From: Neorhizobium galegae bv. orientalis str. HAMBI 540 | Lineage (GTDB): Bacteria > Pseudomonadota > Alphaproteobacteria > Rhizobiales > Rhizobiaceae | Length of the DNA stretch: 64,000 nucleotides | Assembly (NCBI RefSeq): GCF_000731315.1 | Contig: NZ_HG938353.1 | Location: 3,906,001 to 3,970,000, forward strand | Reading direction: 5' to 3' | Shown: positions 1 through 8,897 of the stretch, one piece after another | Numbering within the stretch: the stretch's first letter is position 1 | Layout of the letters: each line of letters starts with the position of its first letter | Made by a program: the position numbers and the translations under genes | Notes under the pieces: generated by a model | Database searches by the model: none | What the model saw: the letters and a program-made list of their open reading frames with translations, nothing else | Told to the model about the DNA's origin: nothing

Positions 1-95
1 AACCCATGCCTACAATTGCCTCGCTTCCGTCGCCGGAGTGTTTCGCGAGACGTTCGCGGGCAAGCGGGAGCCGGCGCCCTCATTCGATCCGTAAC

Positions 96-300
96 GTGCG
101 GGGAAGGTGAGGGAGGTGAAAGCCATGGAGTGCAAGTCGAAAGACGACCATTCCTATCAAGCCTCCCCCGGACAGCCATGTCCGGTTCGGTTGAGCCGTG
201 CAAGTGGCAAGGTTTCCCGAAAGGAAGCCGTGAACACAGCCACGCAGCGAGGCGAGATGATCACCTGTAGAGGCCGGAAGCCTCGACAAGACGCCGAAGG
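96..300 (+). mobile_element. possible 5' relic of a group II intron (domain I-like), no reverse transcriptase
   Basis: A stretch opening with GTGCG at 96-100, the usual 5' end of bacterial group II introns, is followed by GAGGTGAAAGCC at 112-123, a small hairpin CGGACA..TGTCCG around 169-184 and a GTGAACACAGCC segment around 230-241. These resemble domain I elements of bacterial introns. No reverse transcriptase/maturase follows, and the similarity fades before the inverted repeat at 301-356. If the reading is right, this is a truncated, inactive remnant. It rests on pattern memory only, and a structured RNA or chance resemblance is possible. Confidence 0.3.
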
Positions 301-356
301 CCACGCGAATGCGGAGCCACACATACTAAACAAAATGAGGTTCCGCATTCGTGTGG
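301..356. repeat. imperfect inverted repeat, 15-bp arms
   Basis: Arms at 301-315 and 342-356 are complementary except for one position and enclose a 26-nt AT-richer loop. The repeat lies about 107 bp beyond the stop of the minus-strand PBP1C gene and just after the possible intron relic. It could be a transcription-ending or mRNA-stabilising hairpin, or a mobile-element scar. No T-tract follows on either strand, so a simple Rho-independent terminator is not favoured. Confidence 0.5.
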
Positions 357-462
357 GCTCTCCGATCTTTGAAAACCACGGCAGGCGACTGCGCGGGGCT
401 CCGGAGTATTGGCCGAAGCCAAGCGGACGCCCGAACGCCTTCCTCGCGAAGCTCCAACATTT

Positions 463-2544
463 CTATTCCACGAAAACCCGAACGCTCGCGGCACGGCCGG
501 CGGCGTCGATCACCGTCAGCGTCGAATAACCGGCTCCATCCGGTTTCCACTCGCTGGTTCGGCGGCGGGACAGCTCGCTGAGCGGCTTGCCATTGGCGAG
601 CCACCGGAACGGCGCACGGCCGCCCTGCAGCTTCAGGACCAGCGGCGAGATATCGCCCGATAACGCCCCGAGATCGACCCGTGCGCCTTCCGGCGGATAG
701 ACGATCTGTGGTGCCGGCTCCCGCGTCGAGGCGGAAAACAGCCCGTTCGCGGTCATCGAGAACCGCCGCTGGCTGATCGGCAGTTCGGCCTGCGCAATGC
801 GCACGGCACCCGACGGCGCCGATGGCAGCGGCGTGATCGGCACGCCGGATTTGGAAAAAGCTTCGAACAGGATCGGCGCCGCAGTCTGATAACCGGCAAT
901 GCCCGGCACCGCGCCATTGTCCGGCCGCCCGACCCAGACGCCCAGCACATGACGTCCGTCGAACCCGACGGACCAGGCGTCGCGATAACCGTAGCTCGTG
1001 CCAGTCTTGTAGGCGATGCCGAGCCTTCGGCTGCCCTGCGGCGGCAGAACGTCGGACAGAATGTCCGCAACGTTCCACACCGCCTGCGGATCGAGAAGCG
1101 GCTCGCCGTCGATCATGCCCGGCTGGTCCTCGATGCCATTGCCGATCCGCATCGGATTGCCGCGATTGGCGAGCGCCGCATAGGCCTGCACCAGATCCTT
1201 GAGCGTGATGCCGACGCCGCCGAGGCCGATCGCCAGGCCCGGCGCCTCGTTGGCCGGCAGGACCGGGCGCACGTCGGCGCGACGAAAGCGGATCATCAGC
1301 CGCGACGGGCCGACGGCATCGAGCAGCCGCACGGCCGGCACGTTGAGCGACAGCTGCAGCGCCTGGCGGACGCTGACATCGCCCTGGTAGGTCATGTCGA
1401 AATTTTTCGGCCGGTAACCGAAGAAATCCGCCGGCCGGTCCTCGATGATCGTTTCCTGGGACACCAGCCCCTGCTCGAAGGCGAGGCCATAGATGAACGG
1501 CTTCAGCGTCGAGCCGGGCGAGCGGTTGACCCGCGTCATATCCACCCAGCCGGAGCGGCTCGCATCGAAATAATCGGCCGAACCGACCTCGCCGACGATC
1601 GCGCCGGTGGTGATATCCGCCATGACCATGGCAACCGAAACCTTCGGGCTGAGCTTGACCGAAGCCTCCCTCGCCACCTGTTCCAGCCCCTGCTGGATAC
1701 TGCGCTTCAGCGTCGTCCTGTGCTGCTCGGTCTTGGGCTGTTTGCGGATCGCCGCCTCGGCGAGATGCGCCGCATAGGCCGGCAATTGCAGCCGGCGTGC
1801 CGGGATGCCATCGCGTGCCGCCCGCTCCATTTCGCCGTCGCCGGTCACCGCGGCAACGGCCGAGCGCATCAGCACCCGCTCGCGAGCCGCCTGGGCAATC
1901 TTGAAATGCCGGTCCGGCCGCCGGCCCTCCGGTGATTGCGGCAGGGCAACGAGGAGGGCCGCTTCCGCCACCGTCAGCCGCCGCGGCTCCTTGCCGAAAT
2001 AGGCAAGGCTTGCTGCCCGCACGCCCTCGAGATTGCCGCCATAGGGCGCGTGGGTCAGGTAGAGTTCGAGGATTTCCTTCTTGGACAGCCGCCGTTCTAT
2101 CTGGACCGCACGGACGACCTGGCGGAGCTTTGCCGTCAGAGAGCGGCTCTCCCGCGGTTCGATCAGCCGCGCCACCTGCATCGACAGCGTCGAAGCGCCC
2201 GAGACCACATGGCCATTGGTGACGAGTTGCAGCACGGCGCGACCAAGCGCCCACGAGTCGACGCCGGCATGCTCGTAGAAACGCTGGTCCTCATAGGCGA
2301 CCAGCATTTTCAGGAAGCGCGGGTCGACGTTTTCGATGGTCGTGCGAAGCCGCCAGCGGCCTTCCGGCGCCGCGAAGGCGCGCAGTAGTTCGCCATCCGC
2401 ATCCAGCACTTCGGCAGAAACCACCCGCGCCCTTTCGAGTGGCGGCGGATAGGCCCTGTCGGCCGCTTCGAGTCCGACGATCAGCCCCGCCGCAGTGACG
2501 AGGCCGATAGCCAGACCGATCGAAAGTTTCCACCTGAGCTTCAT
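463..2544 (-). CDS. pbpC: penicillin-binding protein 1C (bifunctional glycosyltransferase/transpeptidase)
   Basis: Class A penicillin-binding protein of 693 aa that polymerises and may cross-link peptidoglycan at the periplasmic face of the inner membrane. An N-terminal membrane anchor (about residues 7-25) is followed by a GT51 domain with the catalytic glutamate E85 in YEDQRFYEH, then GASTLSMQ at 116-123 and the conserved ELYL segment near 160. The transpeptidase domain has S345-T-L-K348, S399-L-N401 and K513-T-G515. A PBP1C-type C-terminal domain follows from about 605. It starts 16 bp after the stop of the alpha-2-macroglobulin gene on the same strand, the pairing known from Escherichia coli yfhM-pbpC. 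All catalytic motifs are intact. Confidence 0.95.
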   Translation of the reverse strand: MKLRWKLSIGLAIGLVTAAGLIVGLEAADRAYPPPLERARVVSAEVLDADGELLRAFAAPEGRWRLRTTIENVDPRFLKMLVAYEDQRFYEHAGVDSWALGRAVLQLVTNGHVVSGASTLSMQVARLIEPRESRSLTAKLRQVVRAVQIERRLSKKEILELYLTHAPYGGNLEGVRAASLAYFGKEPRRLTVAEAALLVALPQSPEGRRPDRHFKIAQAARERVLMRSAVAAVTGDGEMERAARDGIPARRLQLPAYAAHLAEAAIRKQPKTEQHRTTLKRSIQQGLEQVAREASVKLSPKVSVAMVMADITTGAIVGEVGSADYFDASRSGWVDMTRVNRSPGSTLKPFIYGLAFEQGLVSQETIIEDRPADFFGYRPKNFDMTYQGDVSVRQALQLSLNVPAVRLLDAVGPSRLMIRFRRADVRPVLPANEAPGLAIGLGGVGITLKDLVQAYAALANRGNPMRIGNGIEDQPGMIDGEPLLDPQAVWNVADILSDVLPPQGSRRLGIAYKTGTSYGYRDAWSVGFDGRHVLGVWVGRPDNGAVPGIAGYQTAAPILFEAFSKSGVPITPLPSAPSGAVRIAQAELPISQRRFSMTANGLFSASTREPAPQIVYPPEGARVDLGALSGDISPLVLKLQGGRAPFRWLANGKPLSELSRRRTSEWKPDGAGYSTLTVIDAAGRAASVRVFVE

Positions 2545-2560
2545 CGGGACGAGCTGCCGC

Positions 2561-5500
2561 TTACTGGGCGGCCAGCACCTCCATCTTGCCGGTCGCGGTG
2601 CGGGCCGAGAACTGCGGACGGTACATGTCCTCGACCTGGGCAGCCGGATGATCGTAGACGCCAGGGGTTACGGCGCGGACCACATAGGCGAGCGTGATCT
2701 CGCGGTTGTCGCCGGCGCTCCGGTCGAAGGCCGCCACGAAACGATCGTTGCGGAATTCGGTATGGGCCGCCTGCACTTCCTCGATCCAGTCGAAATTGGC
2801 AAGGCTGGCGCTGTTGACGATGCTCGGATTGTCGATCTCGAACCCGGCCGGCAGAAGATCAGTGACGACAATGCGCGACGGCCAGCTGTTGCTCTCGGTG
2901 ATCTTGATCACCGCGACATAACGCTGGTTCTGCTCCGCTTCGCTGACATTGGCCTCCTCGCCATCCATCGAATAGTAGGTGCGGGTGATCTGGAAACCGT
3001 CGCCGCCGGCCGGCAGCGGCTGCGCCGGCGCCGCGACCGTGGTGATCGAGGCAGACAGCGGATCGGCGCTGTTGTTCTTGACGATCAGCGGATGACCGAT
3101 CAGCGCATCGCCGGTCATCTGCGACATCAGCGTGCCGCGATGATCGGCGCCGTTGACCTGCAGGCGCAGACCGTCGTCACCGTTCTGCAGCGCACGGGCG
3201 GCGAGCAGCATCCAGGTCTGTTCCTGGGTGCTGGTATATTTCTTCTGCCCCCATTCCTTGGCGACGATGGTGGCGAGCGCCGGGACGATCGGCGGCACCG
3301 GCCGGCTTTCGGCGGCGAGCGCCAGGACCGCGGCGCCGTCTCGCAAGGACGAGCCATAGTCCGAGCGCGACAGGCTGACCCGGTGGATCTGCGCATCTTG
3401 CGACATCTGCAGCGAGGCCGCGAAGATATTCTTTGACCGCTGCGCATCGCCATAAAGTGCCAGCGCCGCGGCAATATGAGCCTTGGCGAGCGGCGTCGGG
3501 AAGTCGTTCAGCATCGTGTCGGCATAGTAGCGAAGGTCGCTGATCGCGGCCTTGCGATTGCGGGCGAGCACATAGAGCGCATAGGCGATCTCGTTGCCCT
3601 GATCCTTGATGTTGTTGGTGAAGCCGAGCGAGTTCTGCAGGCTGTCGAGAGCCTGGACGAGCGCCTGTTCGGGCACGTCGTAACCCTGTTCGCGGGCCCG
3701 GCTGAGGAAGTCGCTCACGTAGGAATCGAGCCACAGATCGCCGCCGCCCGGACCCCAGAGGCCGAAACTGCCGGCCGAGGACTGGTAGGAGAGCACGCGA
3801 TAGATCGCATCCTGGACCCGCTTCTTGACCTCCGTATCGTCGGCAAGACCGTTCTGCACCGCCATCTGGCTGAGATAAAGAAGCGGCAAGGCGCGGCTGG
3901 TCGTCTGTTCGGCGCAGCCATAGGGATAACGGCTGAGGCTCATCAGCAGCGCCGGAATGTCGAAGGCGGTGGAGCGGCTGACGTTCACGCTGATCGAGGC
4001 ACCCGGCAGGATGCTGTCGGCAAGCAGGTTGGCATCGACCGTGACACTGGCGCCGGGCTTCAGCTCGACGAGCCGCTGCTGGGTGATCGGCATCGCGGCC
4101 GGCCGCACCGGAATATCGAGCACCTGGTCGAGCGACATGCCCGACGCATTCGAAAGGCGGATCGAGATCGACCCGTCGCCCGGCTCGACGCCGTGAAGCG
4201 CCAGCGTGAGATCCGACTTGCCGCCAGCGGCAAGCGTTATCTTTCCAGTCCCCTTCTGATCGACGGAGACCGGCTTGTTGGTAGTGATGGCGAGCTGGTA
4301 ATCGCCGGCCGGCGCATCGGTATTGGCGACGTCGAGCCTGAGATTGGTCTGGTCGCCAGGTGCCAGGAAGCGCGGCAGGCTGGCTGTCACCACGACCGGA
4401 TCGCGGATCACCACGTCCTTGACGCCATGCCCGACGCCGGTCTTCGACCAGGCGACCGCCATGACGCGCGCCGTGCCGTTGAATTGCGGAATGTCGAAGG
4501 AGACATTCGCCTTGCCCTGCGCATCGAGTTTCACCGGGCCGGAGAAGAAGGCAATCAGCTTTTCCTTCGGCGGGCTGCTCTGCAGCGCCGCGCTGCCGCC
4601 GTCGCCGCCGGTGCGCAGTCGACCGGTCGCGCCGAGCGAGCCATCGATCAGGCGGCCGTAGAGGTCGCGGATTTCGAGGCCGAGGCGGCGCTGGCCGAAA
4701 TACCAGTCGTCCGGCGCCGGAGGCTGGTAACGCGTCAGATTGAGGATACCGACATCAACCGCCGCGACGGTGACATAGGCGTCCTGGTTTGCGCCTGCTC
4801 CGGCGACCTGCAGCGAGATATTGAGCGGCTGGCGCGGCAGCGTCTTTTCCGGCGCCGTGATCGACACCTGCAAATCGCGGTTTTCCGGATCGACCTTCAG
4901 CCAGGTGACGCCGATGGCGCGCATCGGCATGCGGCTTTCCTGCGCCTGGCCCGGACGATAGAGCGTCGCCGTGACATAGGAACCGGCACCCCAGGCGGCG
5001 GTGACCGGAATCTCGACTTCGCCGCCATTCGCGCCGATGCTGGCGGTCTTGACCGCAATCAGGTTCTCGGAACCCGACGTGATCATCAGCTCGCCGGCAT
5101 AACGCGACGACACCTTGAGCTTGGCCGTCTCGCCGACCTTGTAGCTCTGCTTGTCCAGCGCAATTTCCAGCGCATCCGGGGTTTCGGTCGAGGTCGCAGT
5201 CACGAACCAGCCGGCATCGAACTCGACGCTGGAGGTGGGTCCCCCGATATCGGCGGTTTCGACTTCGAGCCGGTAGCGGCCCCACTTGACCGGAACGGAA
5301 ACCCTGCCGCCATCGGCGGTGACATTCACCGTGCCGTTGGCAGCCTGGCTGGTGCGGGTCACCGGCTCATATCGCCAGGACGAACCGTCGCGATACCACT
5401 GGTAATCTCGGTCGATCTTGATCAGTTTCCAGGGCAGGTTCTGCATCGCCTGTTTCTTGCCGGCCTCGTCCACCATGATCACGGTGAAATTGCCGACCGA

Positions 5501-8008
5501 GTTTTCGCCGAGATCGCCGGAAAATTCCGGCTTGATGCCGATCCGGGCACCTTCCGCCTTCACCGGCAGGGTGATCGAACGCTCGATCGCCCGGCCGCCC
5601 GCCTCCTGCATGCGCACGACGATATCGGCATTGACAAGCTGCGTCGTCGAAGGCGCCTCGGCAACGGTCGCGTCGAAGACTGCCTTGCCGTCGTCGTCGA
5701 GCGGTTCGAGCGCCTCCAGCGGAATGCGAACCGCTTCGCTCGCCTCTTCATCCACAAGGCCGAACTGGTAGCCCGGGAAGGCCGGATTTTCACGCGTCGT
5801 CTTCAGCGCGATCTCGCCTTCGAGATTGAGGCCGGCAGCCGGCGCTCCATAAAGATAACGGCCGTCGATATTGATCGGCACCGGTTCCCCGACCGCGATA
5901 TCCTTGGCGTCGCTGGTCATGTCGAATTCGATGCGGTCCGGCACGAAGTCGTCAACGAGGAAGGTCTTTTCACCGATTGCCGACCCCTTGGGATCGGTGA
6001 AGATCTGCATCGTCCAGGTGCCGCGCATCGAGGTCGCCAGCAGCGGCAGATCGAGCGCATAACCGCCGAGCGAGCCGTTGTTGACGATGCGCCGATCCTC
6101 GACGCCGTCAGGCCGCAGGAAGACGAAGGTAAGCGGCAGGTTCTCGATCGCCGTCGCATCGATATTGCGGGCAAGCGCCGAGGCATGCACGGTTTCGCCG
6201 GGGCGGTAGATGCCCCGTTCCGTCCAGGGCAGGATATCGATCGCACCAGGCGCCGGGCGCCCGGTAACGCCACGGTCGGAAAGATCGAAGCCGGCACGGG
6301 CCATGTCGAGGAAGACATAGTCCTGGCCGTTGTTCTGGGCCGCCAGCACCGCCGGCACCATCGCCGCCGTGCCGCGCATCAGGCCGGCGGTAAATACCGC
6401 GCGGCCATCCGCATCGGTCTTCGCCGTGCCGAGGATTTCGTTATTCTTGGCGAGAAGCTGCAGGTCGACGCCGGCCATCGGCTTTGCACTGCCGAGCGAG
6501 CGGGCAAAGACGTTGAGGCCATCCGTGCCGGCATAGGTGGTGAGACCGATATCCGACACCACGAACCATTGCGTCGCCTTGGTATCGTATTCCTGGCTCG
6601 TCGCATTGGCGGCGGCCGCCGTCAGCATGTAAACGCCGGGTTTGCGGGTCGGCAGAGCCTCGTCGACCGGGAAACTCGTCACCACGTCTTTGTTGAGGTC
6701 CTGGGCGATGTCGATCGTGCCCTGCCAGACCAGTTCACCGCTCTGCTCCTGGATCTGGGTGGCGTTATAACCGTCCATCTGGGTCAGGAACTGCGAATTG
6801 GCGAGCAGCGGGGCAATGCTGCGGTCCCCCACCCTGTAGAGCTTCAGATTGGCCTTTTCGGTATTGACCGACACGATCGGAATGCCGCGGCGCGCGGTCG
6901 ACGGCAACACGAAACTGTCGCCGGTGAACCGCACGGTCGCCGAGCGATCCTTGACGTAGATGTCGATATCGACCTGGGCCGCGAGCGGCTCATCCACGGA
7001 AGACGGCAGGCCGCGGCGTAGCGACAGCTTGTAGCGCTGGCCATGGGTCAGGCCTTCGACGCAGATCTGGTTGTCCTTGGCCTCCATCGCCTTCGGCGCC
7101 TGGCCGTTGAGCACGACAAAGGGCGCGTAATCGACACCGATCTTCACCAGCGGCTCGGAGAATTGCACGCAGACGCGCGGGTTGGCGCTGTCGGCATCGA
7201 CCGTGTTGCCGGTCATCCGGAAACCCTGACGTTCGCGCAGATCGTTATAGGCGGCTTGAACGGTGCGGGCATTCACCAGCGCCAGGCTTGCCTTGTAGGC
7301 GTTGAGCGCGGCGCGATAATTCTGCTGCTTGGCAAGCGCGGCCCCGAGAACCGCCAGCGCATCGGCGCGGGTCTGGGTCGTGCGCGAAAGCTGGTAGCCA
7401 TTAACGGCGGCAAGCGTGCCTTCGCCATCGACCGTGGTGTTGTTCTTCGCGGTGCTGGCAGCACGGGCAAGCTCGATCCACAGCGCACCGTCGTCGGGGA
7501 TGATCGAGAGCGCGCCTTTGAAATTGTAGACCGCCGTATCGACATTGCCGGCCAGAACCTGGCCCTGGGCGATCGTCCTGAGGTTTTCGACGCCGTAACC
7601 CTGCTGGTTGCCGCCAAGCGTCAGGCCATCCTTCTGATCGCGCGCCTGCTGGAGAACTTCTTCCGAAAGGAAGGACAATTTTGGCGGGGCGCCGATATCG
7701 GGTTCAACGGCGGTTACGACGATCTTGCCGGCGGTCGCACCCGGAAACGGGTTGAGCTGGCTATAATCCGACTTGAGGAAGCACCATTTGGCTTTCTCGT
7801 TATAGGTGAAAGCCTTGCAGGCATTGTCGCCGATGCAGGCCGCCTCGCACTGGGGCTGGCTGACATTCTTCACGGTTCGAAGATCGAAACCGAGATAATC
7901 GCTGTTCGGAGTGCTTTCGATCCGCCGGTCGGCCGCAGTCAGCGGCGAGACGAGAGCGAAAGCGAAAACGATGAGAGCGAGAAAGCCGAATAACGCGCGC
8001 CTAGACAT
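2561..8008 (-). CDS. bacterial alpha-2-macroglobulin with N-terminal PAN/Apple domain and intact thioester motif
   Basis: A very large periplasmic protein (1815 aa) of the bacterial alpha-2-macroglobulin family, which traps foreign proteases through a reactive thioester and is thought to protect cell-wall synthesis. A signal peptide covers about residues 1-26 and appears to be Sec type I, because no lipobox cysteine is present. A PAN/Apple-like domain carries C54, C58, C64 and C76. MG and bait-region segments follow, and the thioester motif C-A-E-Q begins at C1365 inside YPYGCAEQTT. The C-terminal receptor-like domain ends near 1815. Unlike E. coli YfhM, the protein seems soluble or anchored in some other way. 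It is co-transcribed with downstream pbpC. Confidence 0.95.
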   Translation of the reverse strand: MSRRALFGFLALIVFAFALVSPLTAADRRIESTPNSDYLGFDLRTVKNVSQPQCEAACIGDNACKAFTYNEKAKWCFLKSDYSQLNPFPGATAGKIVVTAVEPDIGAPPKLSFLSEEVLQQARDQKDGLTLGGNQQGYGVENLRTIAQGQVLAGNVDTAVYNFKGALSIIPDDGALWIELARAASTAKNNTTVDGEGTLAAVNGYQLSRTTQTRADALAVLGAALAKQQNYRAALNAYKASLALVNARTVQAAYNDLRERQGFRMTGNTVDADSANPRVCVQFSEPLVKIGVDYAPFVVLNGQAPKAMEAKDNQICVEGLTHGQRYKLSLRRGLPSSVDEPLAAQVDIDIYVKDRSATVRFTGDSFVLPSTARRGIPIVSVNTEKANLKLYRVGDRSIAPLLANSQFLTQMDGYNATQIQEQSGELVWQGTIDIAQDLNKDVVTSFPVDEALPTRKPGVYMLTAAAANATSQEYDTKATQWFVVSDIGLTTYAGTDGLNVFARSLGSAKPMAGVDLQLLAKNNEILGTAKTDADGRAVFTAGLMRGTAAMVPAVLAAQNNGQDYVFLDMARAGFDLSDRGVTGRPAPGAIDILPWTERGIYRPGETVHASALARNIDATAIENLPLTFVFLRPDGVEDRRIVNNGSLGGYALDLPLLATSMRGTWTMQIFTDPKGSAIGEKTFLVDDFVPDRIEFDMTSDAKDIAVGEPVPINIDGRYLYGAPAAGLNLEGEIALKTTRENPAFPGYQFGLVDEEASEAVRIPLEALEPLDDDGKAVFDATVAEAPSTTQLVNADIVVRMQEAGGRAIERSITLPVKAEGARIGIKPEFSGDLGENSVGNFTVIMVDEAGKKQAMQNLPWKLIKIDRDYQWYRDGSSWRYEPVTRTSQAANGTVNVTADGGRVSVPVKWGRYRLEVETADIGGPTSSVEFDAGWFVTATSTETPDALEIALDKQSYKVGETAKLKVSSRYAGELMITSGSENLIAVKTASIGANGGEVEIPVTAAWGAGSYVTATLYRPGQAQESRMPMRAIGVTWLKVDPENRDLQVSITAPEKTLPRQPLNISLQVAGAGANQDAYVTVAAVDVGILNLTRYQPPAPDDWYFGQRRLGLEIRDLYGRLIDGSLGATGRLRTGGDGGSAALQSSPPKEKLIAFFSGPVKLDAQGKANVSFDIPQFNGTARVMAVAWSKTGVGHGVKDVVIRDPVVVTASLPRFLAPGDQTNLRLDVANTDAPAGDYQLAITTNKPVSVDQKGTGKITLAAGGKSDLTLALHGVEPGDGSISIRLSNASGMSLDQVLDIPVRPAAMPITQQRLVELKPGASVTVDANLLADSILPGASISVNVSRSTAFDIPALLMSLSRYPYGCAEQTTSRALPLLYLSQMAVQNGLADDTEVKKRVQDAIYRVLSYQSSAGSFGLWGPGGGDLWLDSYVSDFLSRAREQGYDVPEQALVQALDSLQNSLGFTNNIKDQGNEIAYALYVLARNRKAAISDLRYYADTMLNDFPTPLAKAHIAAALALYGDAQRSKNIFAASLQMSQDAQIHRVSLSRSDYGSSLRDGAAVLALAAESRPVPPIVPALATIVAKEWGQKKYTSTQEQTWMLLAARALQNGDDGLRLQVNGADHRGTLMSQMTGDALIGHPLIVKNNSADPLSASITTVAAPAQPLPAGGDGFQITRTYYSMDGEEANVSEAEQNQRYVAVIKITESNSWPSRIVVTDLLPAGFEIDNPSIVNSASLANFDWIEEVQAAHTEFRNDRFVAAFDRSAGDNREITLAYVVRAVTPGVYDHPAAQVEDMYRPQFSARTATGKMEVLAAQ

Positions 8009-8145
8009 TGAAAGTCCCCCCGTGGCTGCCGTCGGAAGTCGGCAGTTTTCTAATCTATCCCGTGACTTGTCAACGAGCCTCGATGCGTGGAGCCACCTAT
8101 TTTCGTGAAGAGATTGTCATATGACGAATGTCGTGCCGGAACGGT
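8009..8145. other. intergenic stretch upstream of the alpha-2-macroglobulin gene
   Basis: Between the SDR stop and the macroglobulin start. It must hold the promoter of the macroglobulin-pbpC unit. A perfect 10-bp palindrome GTCATATGAC lies at 8116-8125, and no partner copy was noticed elsewhere in the window. No convincing -35/-10 pair was identified. Confidence 0.35.
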
Positions 8146-8895
8146 TCAGGCCATCAGCCCGGCAGCCGTAAATCCGCCGTCGACGGCAAGAATCTGGCCG
8201 GTCACATAGGAGGACTGGCGTTCGTCGACGAGAAAGGCGATTGCCGTGGCAATCTCCTCCGGCCGACCGTAGCGGCGCATCGGCACGGTGCGGTTCCACT
8301 CTTCACGCGTCACCGCCGTGTGGTTCTCCTTGACCATCGGCGTCTCGATCGGACCCGGCGCAATGGCGTTGACGCGGATCAGGTCGTCGGCAAGTTCGAC
8401 CGCCATGATCTTGGTAAGCGTCACCAGCGCGCCCTTCGACGCGCCATAGGCGGAACGGCCGAGATTGCCCTTGATGCCGGAGACCGAAGCGATGTGGACG
8501 ATCGACCCGCCGCCGTTTTCCCGCATGATCGGCGCCAGTGCCTGCGACAGCGCAAACGCGCCGACGACATTGACCTCGTAGATCCGCCGGAGCTGATCGG
8601 TCGTAGTATCGGCGAAACGAACATTCGAACCGATGCCGGCGCTGTTGACCAGTGCCTGCAGCGGACTTTGAAGCGCCTGGCAGCGATCGGCAAGATCCGC
8701 GATCGCCTTCTCGTCGGTGATATCGAGAAGAACGGTGGTGAGGAGACCGGCGCGATTGCCGAGCCGTTCCATCAGCCGATCGAGTGCTGCGGCATCGCGG
8801 TCGGCGGCCAGCACATGCCAGCCGGCTTCGATCAGAAGCTCCGTCGTCGAAAGGCCGATACCCGATCCCGCACCCGTGACGACGACGCTGCGCAT
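8146..8895 (-). CDS. SDR family NAD(P)-dependent oxidoreductase
   Basis: Classical short-chain dehydrogenase of 249 aa. The dinucleotide-binding TGAGSGIG is at residues 7-14, NSAG at 84-87, catalytic Y150-G-A-S-K154 with a serine near 137-139, and the PGPIETPM loop after it. It is the last gene of a minus-strand unit and lies 2 bp from the acyl-CoA ligase stop. A role in oxidising a hydroxyacyl-CoA or hydroxyacid intermediate made by the neighbouring ligase and thiolase is inferred from position only. The substrate cannot be read from the sequence. Confidence 0.9.
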   Translation of the reverse strand: MRSVVVTGAGSGIGLSTTELLIEAGWHVLAADRDAAALDRLMERLGNRAGLLTTVLLDITDEKAIADLADRCQALQSPLQALVNSAGIGSNVRFADTTTDQLRRIYEVNVVGAFALSQALAPIMRENGGGSIVHIASVSGIKGNLGRSAYGASKGALVTLTKIMAVELADDLIRVNAIAPGPIETPMVKENHTAVTREEWNRTVPMRRYGRPEEIATAIAFLVDERQSSYVTGQILAVDGGFTAAGLMA

Positions 8896-8897
8896 GT

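Noticed and set aside
326..2254. Second minus-strand frame of 642 codons over pbpC
   Set aside because: Shifted frame of the PBP1C gene, with no domains and Arg/Ala/Gly-rich composition. The PBP1C frame carries all catalytic motifs.
3476..7021. Long open frame on the plus strand (1181 codons) antisense to the macroglobulin gene
   Set aside because: It mirrors the minus-strand coding frame in GC-rich DNA, has low-complexity Arg/Gly/Asp-rich composition and no recognisable domain. The minus-strand gene has clear domains throughout.
8116..8125. Palindrome GTCATATGAC as an operator
   Set aside because: A single 10-bp palindrome with no second copy and no regulator nearby; chance is likely.
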